From Amnibacterium sp. (GTDB lineage: Bacteria > Actinomycetota > Actinomycetes > Actinomycetales > Microbacteriaceae): DNA of 34,685 nucleotides. Every line of letters starts with the position of its first letter. Positions within the stretch are counted from its first letter, which is position 1. Made by a program: the position numbers and the translations under genes. Location of the stretch: positions 1 through 34,685 of the forward strand of contig JAICSU010000011.1 in the NCBI GenBank assembly GCA_025936735.1. The letters are read 5' to 3'. This document shows positions 1 through 9,380 of the stretch, in pieces. The notes under the pieces were generated by a model. It did no database searches. It was not told the DNA's origin and worked only from the letters and a program-made list of their open reading frames with translations.

Positions 1-231
1 ACGCTGTACGCGATCTCGAAGTCGGGCGGCAAGCTGCAGGAGGCCGGCAAGACCTTCGACGAGGCGCCCTACGGCCTGCCCGTGGCGAAGAACTCGAAGC
101 TCACGCCCGTGCTGCAGAAGGCCGTGCAGGCGCTCATCGACGACGGCACGTACAAGAAGATCCTCGACAAGTGGGGCGTCGCCGACGGCGCCGTCACCAC
201 CGCCGAGATCAACGCGGCCTCCAAGGGCTGA
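1..231 (+). CDS. Amino-acid ABC transporter substrate-binding protein, C-terminal part (5' truncated by window)
   Basis: Frame 1 open from base 1 to TGA 229-231; ends ...[33 protein letters not shown], typical SBP_bac_3 C-terminus; followed by permease and ATPase genes. Confidence 0.85.
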   Translation, partial: TLYAISKSGGKLQEAGKTFDEAPYGLPVAKNSKLTPVLQKAVQALIDDGTYKKILDKWGVADGAVTTAEINAASKG

Positions 232-236
232 CCCCG

Positions 237-1210
237 GTGTCCGAGGGCATCCAGGCACGGCCGGCGGGGGCGGTCCCCCCGCCGGCCGGCTCGCGTGCCG
301 CGGCGGAGCCGATCAAGGCGGGCAAGCTCCGGCATCCCTGGCGGATCGTCTTCGCGGTCGTCCTGATCGCCCTGGTCGTGCTCTTCGTGATCGACGCCGC
401 CCAGCGGCAGGCCTACGGCTGGCAGTACGTCGGCAAGTACGTGTTCGACCGGCGGATCAGCGCCGCGGCCCTCGTGACCATCCAGCTGACCGTCTACTCG
501 ATGATCATCGGGGTCCTGCTCGGCCTGGTCCTCGCCGTGATGCGACTCTCGCCCAACCCGGTCGTCAAGTCGGTCGCCTGGCTCTACCTCTGGATCTTCC
601 GGGGGACGCCCGTCTACGTGCAGCTCGTGTTCTGGGGGCTCTTCTCACTGATCTATCCGCACATCTTCCTCGGCGTGCCGTGGACGAGCCTCGGGTACTC
701 GCTGAGCCTCGGCTTCATGCAGAACGCGTTCATCATCGCGTTCGTCGGCCTGGCCCTGAACGAGGCGGCCTACATGGCGGAGATCGTCCGCGCCGGCCTG
801 CTCTCCGTGGACACCGGCCAGGAGGAGGCGGCGACGGCGCTCGGCATGTCCTGGTGGCAGACGATGACGCGGATCATCATCCCGCAGGCGATGCGGGTGA
901 TCATCCCGCCGACCGGCAACGAGGTCATCTCGATGCTGAAGACCACCTCGCTGGTGGCGGCGATCCCGCTGACCACGGACCTCTACGGCGTCGCCCGGGA
1001 CATCTCCGCGGTGACCTACACGCCCATCCCGCTGCTGATCGTCGCCTCGCTCTGGTACCTGCTCTTCACCTCGATCCTGATGGTGGGGCAGTTCTTCCTC
1101 GAGAAGCGGTTCTCCCGGGGTGTGAACGCGCGGCGCCCCGATCGGGCCGCAGCCGCCGGAGTGCTGCCCGCCGCCGGCGCACCCGACGGCAACGACCTCG
1201 GAGGGAAGGG

Positions 1211-1214
<4 letters not shown>
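237..1214 (+). CDS. Polar amino-acid ABC transporter permease
   Basis: ORF with GTG start at 237 ([11 protein letters not shown]...); HisM/GlnP-type permease motifs ([69 protein letters not shown]). Confidence 0.92.
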
Positions 1215-1981
<767 letters not shown>

Positions 1982-2003
1982 ACCCCGACCCCGAAGGAGC
2001 CCG

Positions 2004-2705
2004 GTGCCCCGGACCGCCGTCGTCCTCCAGCACGACCCGACCATCCATCTCGGCAACATCCGCCCGGTGCTCGAGGAGCACGGGTACGCGCTGCGCGTGG
2101 TCGATGTCACGACCGAGGACGTGGATGCGATCGACCCGGCCGAGGCCGACCTCGTCGTCGTGCTCGGCGGGGAGATGGGCGCGTACGAGACCGAGGCGTA
2201 CCCCTTCCTCGAGGCCGAGCAGCGGCTGCTCCGGGCCCGGCTCGCGGCCGAGAGGCCGACGCTCGGCGTCTGCCTGGGGGCGCAGCTCATGGCGGCCGCG
2301 CTCGGCGAGCGCGTCTACAGGGGCGCCACCACGGCGATCGGCTATCGGCCCGTCGAGCCCACCGACGCGGGCGCTGCGTCCCCCATCCGCCACTTCGCGG
2401 GCGTGCCGGTGGTGCAGTGGCACGGCGACACCTTCGAGCTGCCTGCGGGGGCGACGCGCCTCGCCTCCTCGAGCGACTACGCGAACGAGGCGTTCGCGAT
2501 CGGCGGTCACGCCCTGGCCGTGCAGTTCCATCCGGAGGTCACGGATGAGATGCACGAGCGGTGGGTGGCGGACGGGTACAACGAGCTCGACGAGCACGCG
2601 ATCGACGCGGACGAGCTGCGCCGCGAGCGCCAGCGCCACTCGGCACGGATGCAGGAGGCCTCGCGTGCCGCCTTCTCGGAGTGGCTGCGCGGCCTCGCTT
2701 CCTGA
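2004..2705 (+). CDS. Class-I glutamine amidotransferase-like (GMP synthase GATase-type) protein
   Basis: GTG start; nucleophile elbow LGVCLGAQLMAAALG and C-terminal VQFHPEVTDE motif. Confidence 0.85.
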   Translation: MPRTAVVLQHDPTIHLGNIRPVLEEHGYALRVVDVTTEDVDAIDPAEADLVVVLGGEMGAYETEAYPFLEAEQRLLRARLAAERPTLGVCLGAQLMAAALGERVYRGATTAIGYRPVEPTDAGAASPIRHFAGVPVVQWHGDTFELPAGATRLASSSDYANEAFAIGGHALAVQFHPEVTDEMHERWVADGYNELDEHAIDADELRRERQRHSARMQEASRAAFSEWLRGLAS

Positions 2706-2715
2706 CGACGGCTCA

Positions 2716-2803
2716 GGAGCACTTGGGCAGGCTGTGAACGCCTCGGCAGGCTCCTCGTTCGCCAGGGGCCTGCCGAAGAGCTCCTGGCCTGCTCAGGTGC
2801 TCC
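2716..2803 (+). repeat. Nested inverted repeat / candidate RNA hairpin between the GATase-like and ArsR genes
   Basis: GGAGCACTTGGGCAGG (2716-2731) pairs with CCTGCTCAGGTGCTCC (2788-2803), 16 bp with two G.U wobbles; inner perfect 9-bp stem TCGGCAGGC (2743-2751)/GCCTGCCGA (2768-2776). Confidence 0.6.
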
Positions 2804-2811
2804 CGACGTGG

Positions 2812-2817
2812 TACTTT
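2812..2817 (+). promoter_or_regulatory. Candidate -10 element (TACTTT, TG-extended) for a leaderless ArsR transcript
   Basis: TGGTACTTT followed by 6 nt, then GTG start at 2824. Confidence 0.35.
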
Positions 2818-2823
2818 CCCCAT

Positions 2824-3165
2824 GTGGCAACTTCTCCGAGGGGAAACTCGGACGCGCTCGGGCCCGTCTTCGCGGCGCTCGCCGATCCGACGCGCCGACG
2901 GCTCGTCGACGAGCTCCGCGCCGGTGACGCGACGGTGGGCGAGCTCGCCGTCCGCCTCGGCGTCGCCGTCCCCTCCGTCTCGAAGCACCTGACCGTGCTC
3001 GAGGGTGCCGGTCTCGTGTCCCGCGAGCGCGAGGCGCAGTGGCGGCGATGCCGGCTCGAACGGGAGGCCTTCACGCGGCTGAAGGAGTGGGCCGACCACT
3101 ACGAGTCGTTGTGGACCGACAGCCTCGACCGCCTGGATGCGCGGCTCCGGCAGGAGCGGGCATGA
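2824..3165 (+). CDS. ArsR-family winged-helix transcriptional regulator
   Basis: ALADPTRRRLVDELRAGDATVGELAVRLGVAVPSVSKHLTVLEGAGLVSREREAQWRRCRLE. Confidence 0.9.
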   Translation: MATSPRGNSDALGPVFAALADPTRRRLVDELRAGDATVGELAVRLGVAVPSVSKHLTVLEGAGLVSREREAQWRRCRLEREAFTRLKEWADHYESLWTDSLDRLDARLRQERA

Positions 3166-3671
3166 GCGCGGCCCGCGTGACGCGGCTGCGCCACGGGCTC
3201 GACGTCGTCCGCGAGCTGCCGGCCCCGGTCCCCCGCGTCTTCCGCGCCCTCTCCGAGCCCGCCGAGCTCCTGCTCTGGTGGGGACCGCCCGACTACCCGA
3301 TGGTGTGGTGCAGCCTCGACTTCCGCCCGGGAGGCGTGTGGCACTACCGGCTGCGCGGCCGGCGCACCGGCGAGGAGATCTGGGCGCGGGCGGTGTACGG
3401 CGAGATCGCGCCGCCCACCCGGCTGACCTATCTGGAGACGTCCTCCGATCCCGCGGGGTCGGTGACGCACGACCGGCCCCACGCCGATGTGGCCGTCGAG
3501 CTCGCGCCCGCCTCGGACGCCGCCACCGAGCTCACGATCCGCATCCGCCACCGCTCGGCGATGGACCGCGACCGGGCGATCCGCCTCGGCATCGAGACCG
3601 GGCTCGGCCGTGCCCTCGACACCCTCGAGGACGTCTTGAGCCGCACCACCACCCGACAGGAGAACCCATGA
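3162..3671 (+). CDS. SRPBCC/AHSA1-domain protein
   Basis: Start overlaps the ArsR stop (ATGA); ELPAPVPRVFRALSEPAELLLWWGPPDY...DFRPGGVWHY. Confidence 0.88.
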   Translation: MSAARVTRLRHGLDVVRELPAPVPRVFRALSEPAELLLWWGPPDYPMVWCSLDFRPGGVWHYRLRGRRTGEEIWARAVYGEIAPPTRLTYLETSSDPAGSVTHDRPHADVAVELAPASDAATELTIRIRHRSAMDRDRAIRLGIETGLGRALDTLEDVLSRTTTRQENP

Positions 3672-4438
3672 CCGACACCGTGCAGTCCGCGGACGGAACC
3701 GCCATCGCCTACGAGGTCCACGGCGCGGGACCGGTGCTCGTGCTGGTCGACGGGGCGATGTGCTTCCGGGACAGCGGACCGATGCGGGGCATCGCGGACG
3801 CCATCGGCGACCGCCTCCGCGTGGTGCTGTACGACCGCCGTGGCCGCGGGGCCTCAGGCGACACCGCCCCCTACGCCGTCGAACGCGAGATCGAGGACCT
3901 CGCCGCGATCATCGATGCGGTCGGCGCACCCGCCGCGCTGTTCGGCATATCCTCCGGCGGCGCGCTCGCGCTGCGGGCGGCGGCGGCCCTCGACGCCGTC
4001 ACCCGGGTCGCGGTCTACGAGCCGCCCTACATGCCCGAGCCGGCCGTCGCCGGCGCCCACGCCTACACGGCGGAGCTCACGGACGCGCTCGGTCGCGGGG
4101 ACAGGGGCGCAGCCGTCGAGGCGTTCCTGCGCCGGGTCGGCCTGCCCCCTGAGGCGGTCGCGGGCATGCGGCACTCGCCCGCCTGGGCCGGCATGGAGGC
4201 CCTGGCGCCGACGCTCGCCTACGACGACGCCGCCATGGGAGACGGTCGCGTGCCGAGGTTCGACGGTCTCGCCGCTCCGGTGCTCGCACTCGCCGGCGGC
4301 GCGTCTCCCGACTTCCTCCAGTACGGGGCCCGCGCGGTCGCGGAGACGGCGGGCGGCAGGTTCGACGTGCTCGACGGCCAGACCCACGACATCGCCCCCG
4401 GCGTCGCCGCTGCCGCCCTGATCGACTTCGTGAGCTGA
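3668..4438 (+). CDS. Alpha/beta hydrolase
   Basis: Start overlaps the SRPBCC stop (ATGA); nucleophile elbow FGISSGGALALRAAA; C-terminal GQTHDIAPGV. Confidence 0.88.
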   Translation: MTDTVQSADGTAIAYEVHGAGPVLVLVDGAMCFRDSGPMRGIADAIGDRLRVVLYDRRGRGASGDTAPYAVEREIEDLAAIIDAVGAPAALFGISSGGALALRAAAALDAVTRVAVYEPPYMPEPAVAGAHAYTAELTDALGRGDRGAAVEAFLRRVGLPPEAVAGMRHSPAWAGMEALAPTLAYDDAAMGDGRVPRFDGLAAPVLALAGGASPDFLQYGARAVAETAGGRFDVLDGQTHDIAPGVAAAALIDFVS

Positions 4439-4464
4439 CGGGTTGGGGCCGCCGGCCCAGCCCG

Positions 4465-4611
4465 TCAGTGCGACGCCGGGCGCGTCGACCGGCGGTCGGC
4501 GAGACGGACCGCCCTGCCGACGAACAGGGCGACGAGCGCGGCGGCGGCCAGCCAGGCGCCGGTGACCACCGGCACGAGGACGGCGGGCCCGAGCGAGAGC
4601 AGATCGTCCAT
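4465..4611 (-). CDS. Small single-TM membrane protein (48 aa)
   Basis: Not in supplied ORF track; reverse-strand reading gives MDDLLSLGPAVLVPVVTGAWLAAAALVALFVGRAVRLADRRSTRPASH*. Confidence 0.4.
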   Translation of the reverse strand: MDDLLSLGPAVLVPVVTGAWLAAAALVALFVGRAVRLADRRSTRPASH

Positions 4612-4743
4612 GCCTCCTTCGTACCCGGGCCGCACTGAGACGGCGGAAAGATGCGGGCCGCCCGACGCCCCGCCCTGCGCCGAACCCGGCCATGCCCTGA
4701 CGGCCCGTTCGGACTCGGCGCTGCCCTGAGGGGGCGAACCGGG

Positions 4744-7236
4744 TCAGCGCAGGGCGCCGGCGAGCCGGGCCATGTCCGGCAGCGACATGTCGGGCAGGTA
4801 GGCCCGCGCGATCGCGATCCCGATGCTCGGCAGGGCGAGCGGGTCGGGGAACGCCAGCACCACGGGCCGCAGCTCCGGCTGGAACTTCTCCTTGAACGCG
4901 GCCAGCGACCGGAAGCCGTAGGCGGGCTCGAGGATCCGCGCGAGCGCCCCGAGCGCTCGCGGGAGCTCGCCCTCACCCGACGCCGCGAGCGGAGCGACGG
5001 ACAGGCTGAGGAACTCCGCTCCCTCGTCCCGCAGCTGCAGCGCCATCGAGGCGATGAGGAACTCCATCACCCCGTTCATCCCGCCCGTGCGGCGGCGCAT
5101 GAAGTCGAGGGTCCAGCCGACGACGACGCCGTCGCGGTACGTGGGCAGCCAGCTCGTCACCCCTTCGACCCGGTCGTCGGGACCCACCGCGAGCAGCAGG
5201 CGGACCTCCGGGTCCTTCAGCTCCTCGATCCCGCCGAGCGTGAACTCGAGCTCCGGCAGCCGCCGGTCGGCGACCCACTCCTCCGAGATGGCGGTGATCT
5301 GGGACCGCCGAACGAGGGAGCAGTGCTCCCAGTCGGTTCCCACGGCGGTGACGCCGGCGCGCTCGGCCCGGTTGATCGAGGACCGGACGTCCTGCCACCG
5401 CTTCCCCTTCATGGCGAAGGACCGGGGGTCGATGACCGTGTCCTCGCCGATCAGGAGCGAGGGCCAGGACCGCGCCTCATCACCCAGAGCGTCCGCGAAC
5501 GCGGGCCGCACGGCGTAGAAGACGGGGGTGAGGCCGGCGTCGTCGCAGAAGAGCGCGAACTCCGCGGCGGCCGCCATGCGCCCGTCCTCCGGGCCGACGG
5601 GCTCCCCGACGGTGATGGCGACACCGTTCACCTCGCGGAACGCGACGGCATGGGCCGCGTCGGCGGCGAACCAGTAGCGGTTGCCGCGCCAGAGCGCCAT
5701 GTGCCCGAGCGATCCCGCGGATCCGCGGCGCAGGATCGACCGCACGCGGTCGAGGTCCCCGGTTGCGGGCGCCGCCCGGCGGGACAGTGCGGCGACGGCG
5801 AGCGCGCCGAGCAGCACGAGCCAGGCGATCGGCCCCGTCCAGTCGAAGAGCTGCTCCGCGGCGTCGGTCTGCGGCACGAAGTCGAGCCGCCGGAGTCGGA
5901 GGAATCCGACCGGCACGTACCGCTCGGGCAGGTCGCGAAGCAGGTCGAGCAGGCCGACGTGCGGCACGAACTGCTGCCGCAGCAGGAGTCCGACGCCGAT
6001 GTAGAGCACCGCCGTGGCGGCGAGCCCGCCGGCGACGACGACCGCGAATCCGACGGCAGCGCGGCGCGACGGCCGGACGTCGATGTGCCGGAGCGTCGCG
6101 AGCACGGCGATGGCCACTCCCGCGGGCACCCCGACGGCGAGGATCGTCTGCAGGTTCGGTCCGGCGGCTCCGCTCCGCGTGATCAGCTCGTCCGGGTCGA
6201 GCACGGCGGGCAGGAAGCCGTAGTAGATGCCCGCGAGCACGGCGAGAAGGGCGTTCACGCCGACGGCGACCAGGGCCGCGATGCGCCTGCCGCGCCACAT
6301 CGCGAAGGACGCGAGCAGGAGCACCACGAGCGGGAGCAGGGTCATCAGCACCGCGCCGGGCCCGTTCAGCCGCGCCAGCGCGATGTCGTGGACGCACCCG
6401 GGCGGCGGATGCGGCAGCCGGCATGCCGCGCGGAGGCGGCCGAGCGGCGGCAGGGTGTCACGGAAGAGGAGCCCGAGCGGCCGGAGCAGCCCGTAGCCGC
6501 GGGGAACGGCGAGGGCGACCAGGGGTCCGAGGGCGCTGACGGCGACGAGCGACGCCATCAGGCTCCTCGCCTCATGGTGCGAGCTGCGCGGCCACGTGAG
6601 GGTCGGCCGGCGACGGGCGAGCAGCAGACCGAGCCCGAGGCCGGCGACGGCCGCGAGCAGCCGATAGAGGTCGCCCGGCTGGCCCGAGTACAGCAGCACG
6701 ACGACCGCGCCGGACAGCCCGATCAACCGGATCCGCCGCCGCCACAGCGGACCGCTGACCGCGCTGGCGGTCAGGAGCGCGCCGAGCACCGGCGTGAGGG
6801 GCCCGGCCGCCGGAGCCCCGTCCGCGGGCGTCGTCCAGAAGGCATGGTCGAGCATGCCGAGCGACTGCAGCGCCACCCCGACGGTCACCCCGACGAACGA
6901 GGTCATCATGTAGGCGAGCACGGTCCAGGCGGTGCCGAGCACCCGCTCCACCGGCACGAGCACGGCGAGCACCGCGAGGACGCCGACGACGAGCCCCACG
7001 ACCGTCCGCGGCACGAAGATCCCGGCCCAGAGGGCGATCAGCTCGAGCGGGTGGTGACCCGCGGCGGACGGGGGCACCTCCGCCAGCAGGGGCGCGCGCA
7101 CCAGCGAACCGTCGGCGATGCCGACGACCACGAGCAGCACGGCCAGCACGCAGGAGGCAGGGCTCCTCCGCACCGCGTGCAGCAGTCGGCGCGCGGATGC
7201 GGTGTGGCCAGGCGAGGTGGCGACGGCGGCGCTCAC
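4744..7236 (-). CDS. Multi-TM protein with C-terminal DUF2156/MprF-type aminoacyl-phosphatidylglycerol synthase domain
   Basis: N-terminal multi-TM (rhomboid-like) segment plus C-terminal GNAT-like domain (HMALWRGNRYWFAADAAHAVAFREVNGVAITVGEPVGPED...FAMKGKRWQDVRSSINRAERAGVT...MNGVMEFLIASMALQLRDEGAEFLSLSVAPLA); GTG start 7236 overlaps the stop of the upstream gene. Confidence 0.85.
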   Translation of the reverse strand: MSAAVATSPGHTASARRLLHAVRRSPASCVLAVLLVVVGIADGSLVRAPLLAEVPPSAAGHHPLELIALWAGIFVPRTVVGLVVGVLAVLAVLVPVERVLGTAWTVLAYMMTSFVGVTVGVALQSLGMLDHAFWTTPADGAPAAGPLTPVLGALLTASAVSGPLWRRRIRLIGLSGAVVVLLYSGQPGDLYRLLAAVAGLGLGLLLARRRPTLTWPRSSHHEARSLMASLVAVSALGPLVALAVPRGYGLLRPLGLLFRDTLPPLGRLRAACRLPHPPPGCVHDIALARLNGPGAVLMTLLPLVVLLLASFAMWRGRRIAALVAVGVNALLAVLAGIYYGFLPAVLDPDELITRSGAAGPNLQTILAVGVPAGVAIAVLATLRHIDVRPSRRAAVGFAVVVAGGLAATAVLYIGVGLLLRQQFVPHVGLLDLLRDLPERYVPVGFLRLRRLDFVPQTDAAEQLFDWTGPIAWLVLLGALAVAALSRRAAPATGDLDRVRSILRRGSAGSLGHMALWRGNRYWFAADAAHAVAFREVNGVAITVGEPVGPEDGRMAAAAEFALFCDDAGLTPVFYAVRPAFADALGDEARSWPSLLIGEDTVIDPRSFAMKGKRWQDVRSSINRAERAGVTAVGTDWEHCSLVRRSQITAISEEWVADRRLPELEFTLGGIEELKDPEVRLLLAVGPDDRVEGVTSWLPTYRDGVVVGWTLDFMRRRTGGMNGVMEFLIASMALQLRDEGAEFLSLSVAPLAASGEGELPRALGALARILEPAYGFRSLAAFKEKFQPELRPVVLAFPDPLALPSIGIAIARAYLPDMSLPDMARLAGALR

Positions 7237-8579
7237 GAGATCCCCCACCACGGCAGGAGCTCGGGAAGGCCCCAGGCGAACCCCGCCGCCCCCGTGTTCC
7301 AGTTGTGCGCGAGGCCGGGCAGCACCCGGGTCGTCGTGCGCATGCCGGCGGCGCGCGACGCGGCGGCGAGCTCCGGCGTCGCCGCCCCGTAGCGCTTGTC
7401 GCCTGCGCCCACGCAGTAGAGCGCGAACGTGTGCCGGTAGGGCGCCAGTCGATGCATGATCGCGATGGGCTGGGCGGCCTCCCACGCGGTCCGACTGCCC
7501 CGGAAGGCGTCGTGCAGGGTGCGAGCGATCGACCCGTTGATCGGGCCGAGCTCCGAGGAGATCGCGAGGTACGACCCGAAGATCGCGGGGAAGCCCGCTC
7601 CGAACTGCGCGGCGCAGGTGCCGCCCTCCGAGAAGCCCGCCACGGTCCATTCCCGCCGGTTCGGCGCGACCGGCAGGTTCCGCAGCACCCACTCCCGCAC
7701 GTCGTCGACCACGTACCGCTGCACGTTCCCCATCCGTGAGTCCACGCACATCGGGTTCACGTTCGGGGCACCGAGCTGGTCGGGCGCGACGACGACGGGG
7801 GCCAGCCCGTGATGCGCGCGGGCGATCCCGTCCAGGGTGGCCTGCAGGTTCCCGGCGAGGAAGACGTCGGAGGGGCCACCCGGCTGGCCGGAGAAGGCGA
7901 TCACGACCGGCAGCCGCGGCGGGTGGGCCACCCGGGCGGCGGGCGGCAAGTAGATCCAGGCGGGCCGGGCGTGCCAGTGCGAATCGGTGCCGGGGATGTC
8001 GACGGTGCCGGTCGTCGGCAGGGAGGCCGGCGCCCGCCAGCCGCGCAGGGCCGCCACCGCATCGTCGCCGGAGTGCACGGACAGGGCCGAGATGTCCGTG
8101 ACGCCGAACACGTCGCCGAGCTTGGGGAAGTAGGCCACGTCCCTGTTGATCATCAGGCCGCCCGCTGCGACGGCGACCACGATCGTGAGCACCGCGACGA
8201 CCCTGCGCCACCAGCGCGTCCCCACGAGGTTGCCGATGGCGAGCCCGACCCCCGCGCCCGCTCCGGCGGCGGCGGCTCGGATGACCAGGGAGGCGGGGAC
8301 GCCGAACAGGTCGTCGACGTCGACCACGACGACCACGAGGAGGGAACCGGCGAGGGCGCCGATGCCGGCCGCGAGCAGCACGAGGGGCTCCCAGATCCGG
8401 ACACGCATGCGGACGCCGGGCATCGGCAGCAGCAGCGCGAGGGCGAGCACGCCGGCGACCGCGTAGACCGGTGCCAGCACGCGCACCGACTCGATCGGCA
8501 GCCCAAGCAGCCAGCCCTGCGGCGTCACGGTCGTGCCCTGCGGCCCGGACGGACCCCCCAGGATCGCATCGGCGATCAC
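7233..8579 (-). CDS. Membrane-anchored esterase (Esterase D/mycolyltransferase-like alpha/beta hydrolase); start uncertain (GTG 8579 or GTG 8528)
   Basis: About four N-terminal TM helices, then LPVVIAFSGQPGGPSDVFLAGNL...WTVAGFSEGGTCAAQFGAGFPAIFGSYLAIS...GLAHNWNTG. Confidence 0.85.
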   Translation of the reverse strand: MIADAILGGPSGPQGTTVTPQGWLLGLPIESVRVLAPVYAVAGVLALALLLPMPGVRMRVRIWEPLVLLAAGIGALAGSLLVVVVVDVDDLFGVPASLVIRAAAAGAGAGVGLAIGNLVGTRWWRRVVAVLTIVVAVAAGGLMINRDVAYFPKLGDVFGVTDISALSVHSGDDAVAALRGWRAPASLPTTGTVDIPGTDSHWHARPAWIYLPPAARVAHPPRLPVVIAFSGQPGGPSDVFLAGNLQATLDGIARAHHGLAPVVVAPDQLGAPNVNPMCVDSRMGNVQRYVVDDVREWVLRNLPVAPNRREWTVAGFSEGGTCAAQFGAGFPAIFGSYLAISSELGPINGSIARTLHDAFRGSRTAWEAAQPIAIMHRLAPYRHTFALYCVGAGDKRYGAATPELAAASRAAGMRTTTRVLPGLAHNWNTGAAGFAWGLPELLPWWGIS

Positions 8580-8742
8580 CTCCGACGCGCCATCCTCACC
8601 GCCGTGCGCTGAGGTGCCGCAAAGGATCACCCGCGCGGCCACCCTCGTCGTGTTCGGCCGGCTCGGAGGCGGCATGCCGCAGCCTCGAAGGCGATGTCCG
8701 GGTGGGCGCGACACCATCCGGACCAAGAAGAGGGAGGACGAC

Positions 8743-9336
8743 ATGCCCGACGAGCCAGGCAACCAGACCCCGAACACGCCCGATGTGAGCGAGACGGAGC
8801 TGCGCGAGCAGAAGGTCGACGAGCTCCGCCGGGAGGCCCGCGACGCGGGCGTCTCGGGGGCGTCCGACATGAAGAAGGAGGAGCTGGTCCACGCGGTGGC
8901 CGAGGCCCGCTCCGGCGGGGACGGCGCCGAGGAGGACGACGCGTCGCGAGGCGCGGGTCCCGACGGCGGGCACGTCCGCACCGGCCCCGACACGTCGAAG
9001 TCGCTGAAGTACTCGCAGGAGGTCACCTCCACCGATCAGGACCCGGAGCGGCCGGGGCGCAGCCTCGTCACCACCCACCACGACGTGATCCGGGATTGGG
9101 CGGAGTCGCGCGGCGGCCGGCCCGCGACCGTGCCGGGGACCGAGCACGGCGACCACCTCGGCGTGCTCCGGCTCGACTTCGGCGGCGACGACAGCGGGCT
9201 CCGCCACGTCTCCTGGGACGAGTGGTTCGCCACCTTCGACGACCGGCGGCTCAACTTCATCTACCAGGAGGAGCGCTCGGACGGGCACACGTCCACGTTC
9301 TTCCGGCTGGAGAGCCCGGACCGCGAGGACGCCTGA
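8743..9336 (+). CDS. Rho-N/SAP-like motif fused to a small domain often annotated '1,4-alpha-glucan branching enzyme'-like
   Basis: LREQKVDELRREARDAGVSGASDMKKEELVHAVAEA (Rho-N/SAP-like helix pattern), then TTHHDVIRDWAESRGGRPATVPGTEHGDHLGVLRLDFGG...ISWDEWF-type segment...FIYQEE. Confidence 0.75.
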   Translation: MPDEPGNQTPNTPDVSETELREQKVDELRREARDAGVSGASDMKKEELVHAVAEARSGGDGAEEDDASRGAGPDGGHVRTGPDTSKSLKYSQEVTSTDQDPERPGRSLVTTHHDVIRDWAESRGGRPATVPGTEHGDHLGVLRLDFGGDDSGLRHVSWDEWFATFDDRRLNFIYQEERSDGHTSTFFRLESPDREDA

Positions 9337-9380
9337 CCGGGCGCTGGCGCGAGCGGACGCGGGGCCGCAGAGTTGGTCTC

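Noticed and set aside
4651-7392. 913-aa + strand ORF opposite the MprF-like gene
   Set aside because: Low-complexity Arg/Gly/Glu/His-rich translation, mirror-frame artefact of high GC3; the - strand gene has clear domain motifs.
8533-8742. N-terminal extension of the 8743 gene (ORF track starts at 8533)
   Set aside because: Extension lies over the divergent gene's start and is low-complexity; AGGGAGGA SD and ATG at 8743 fit the real start.
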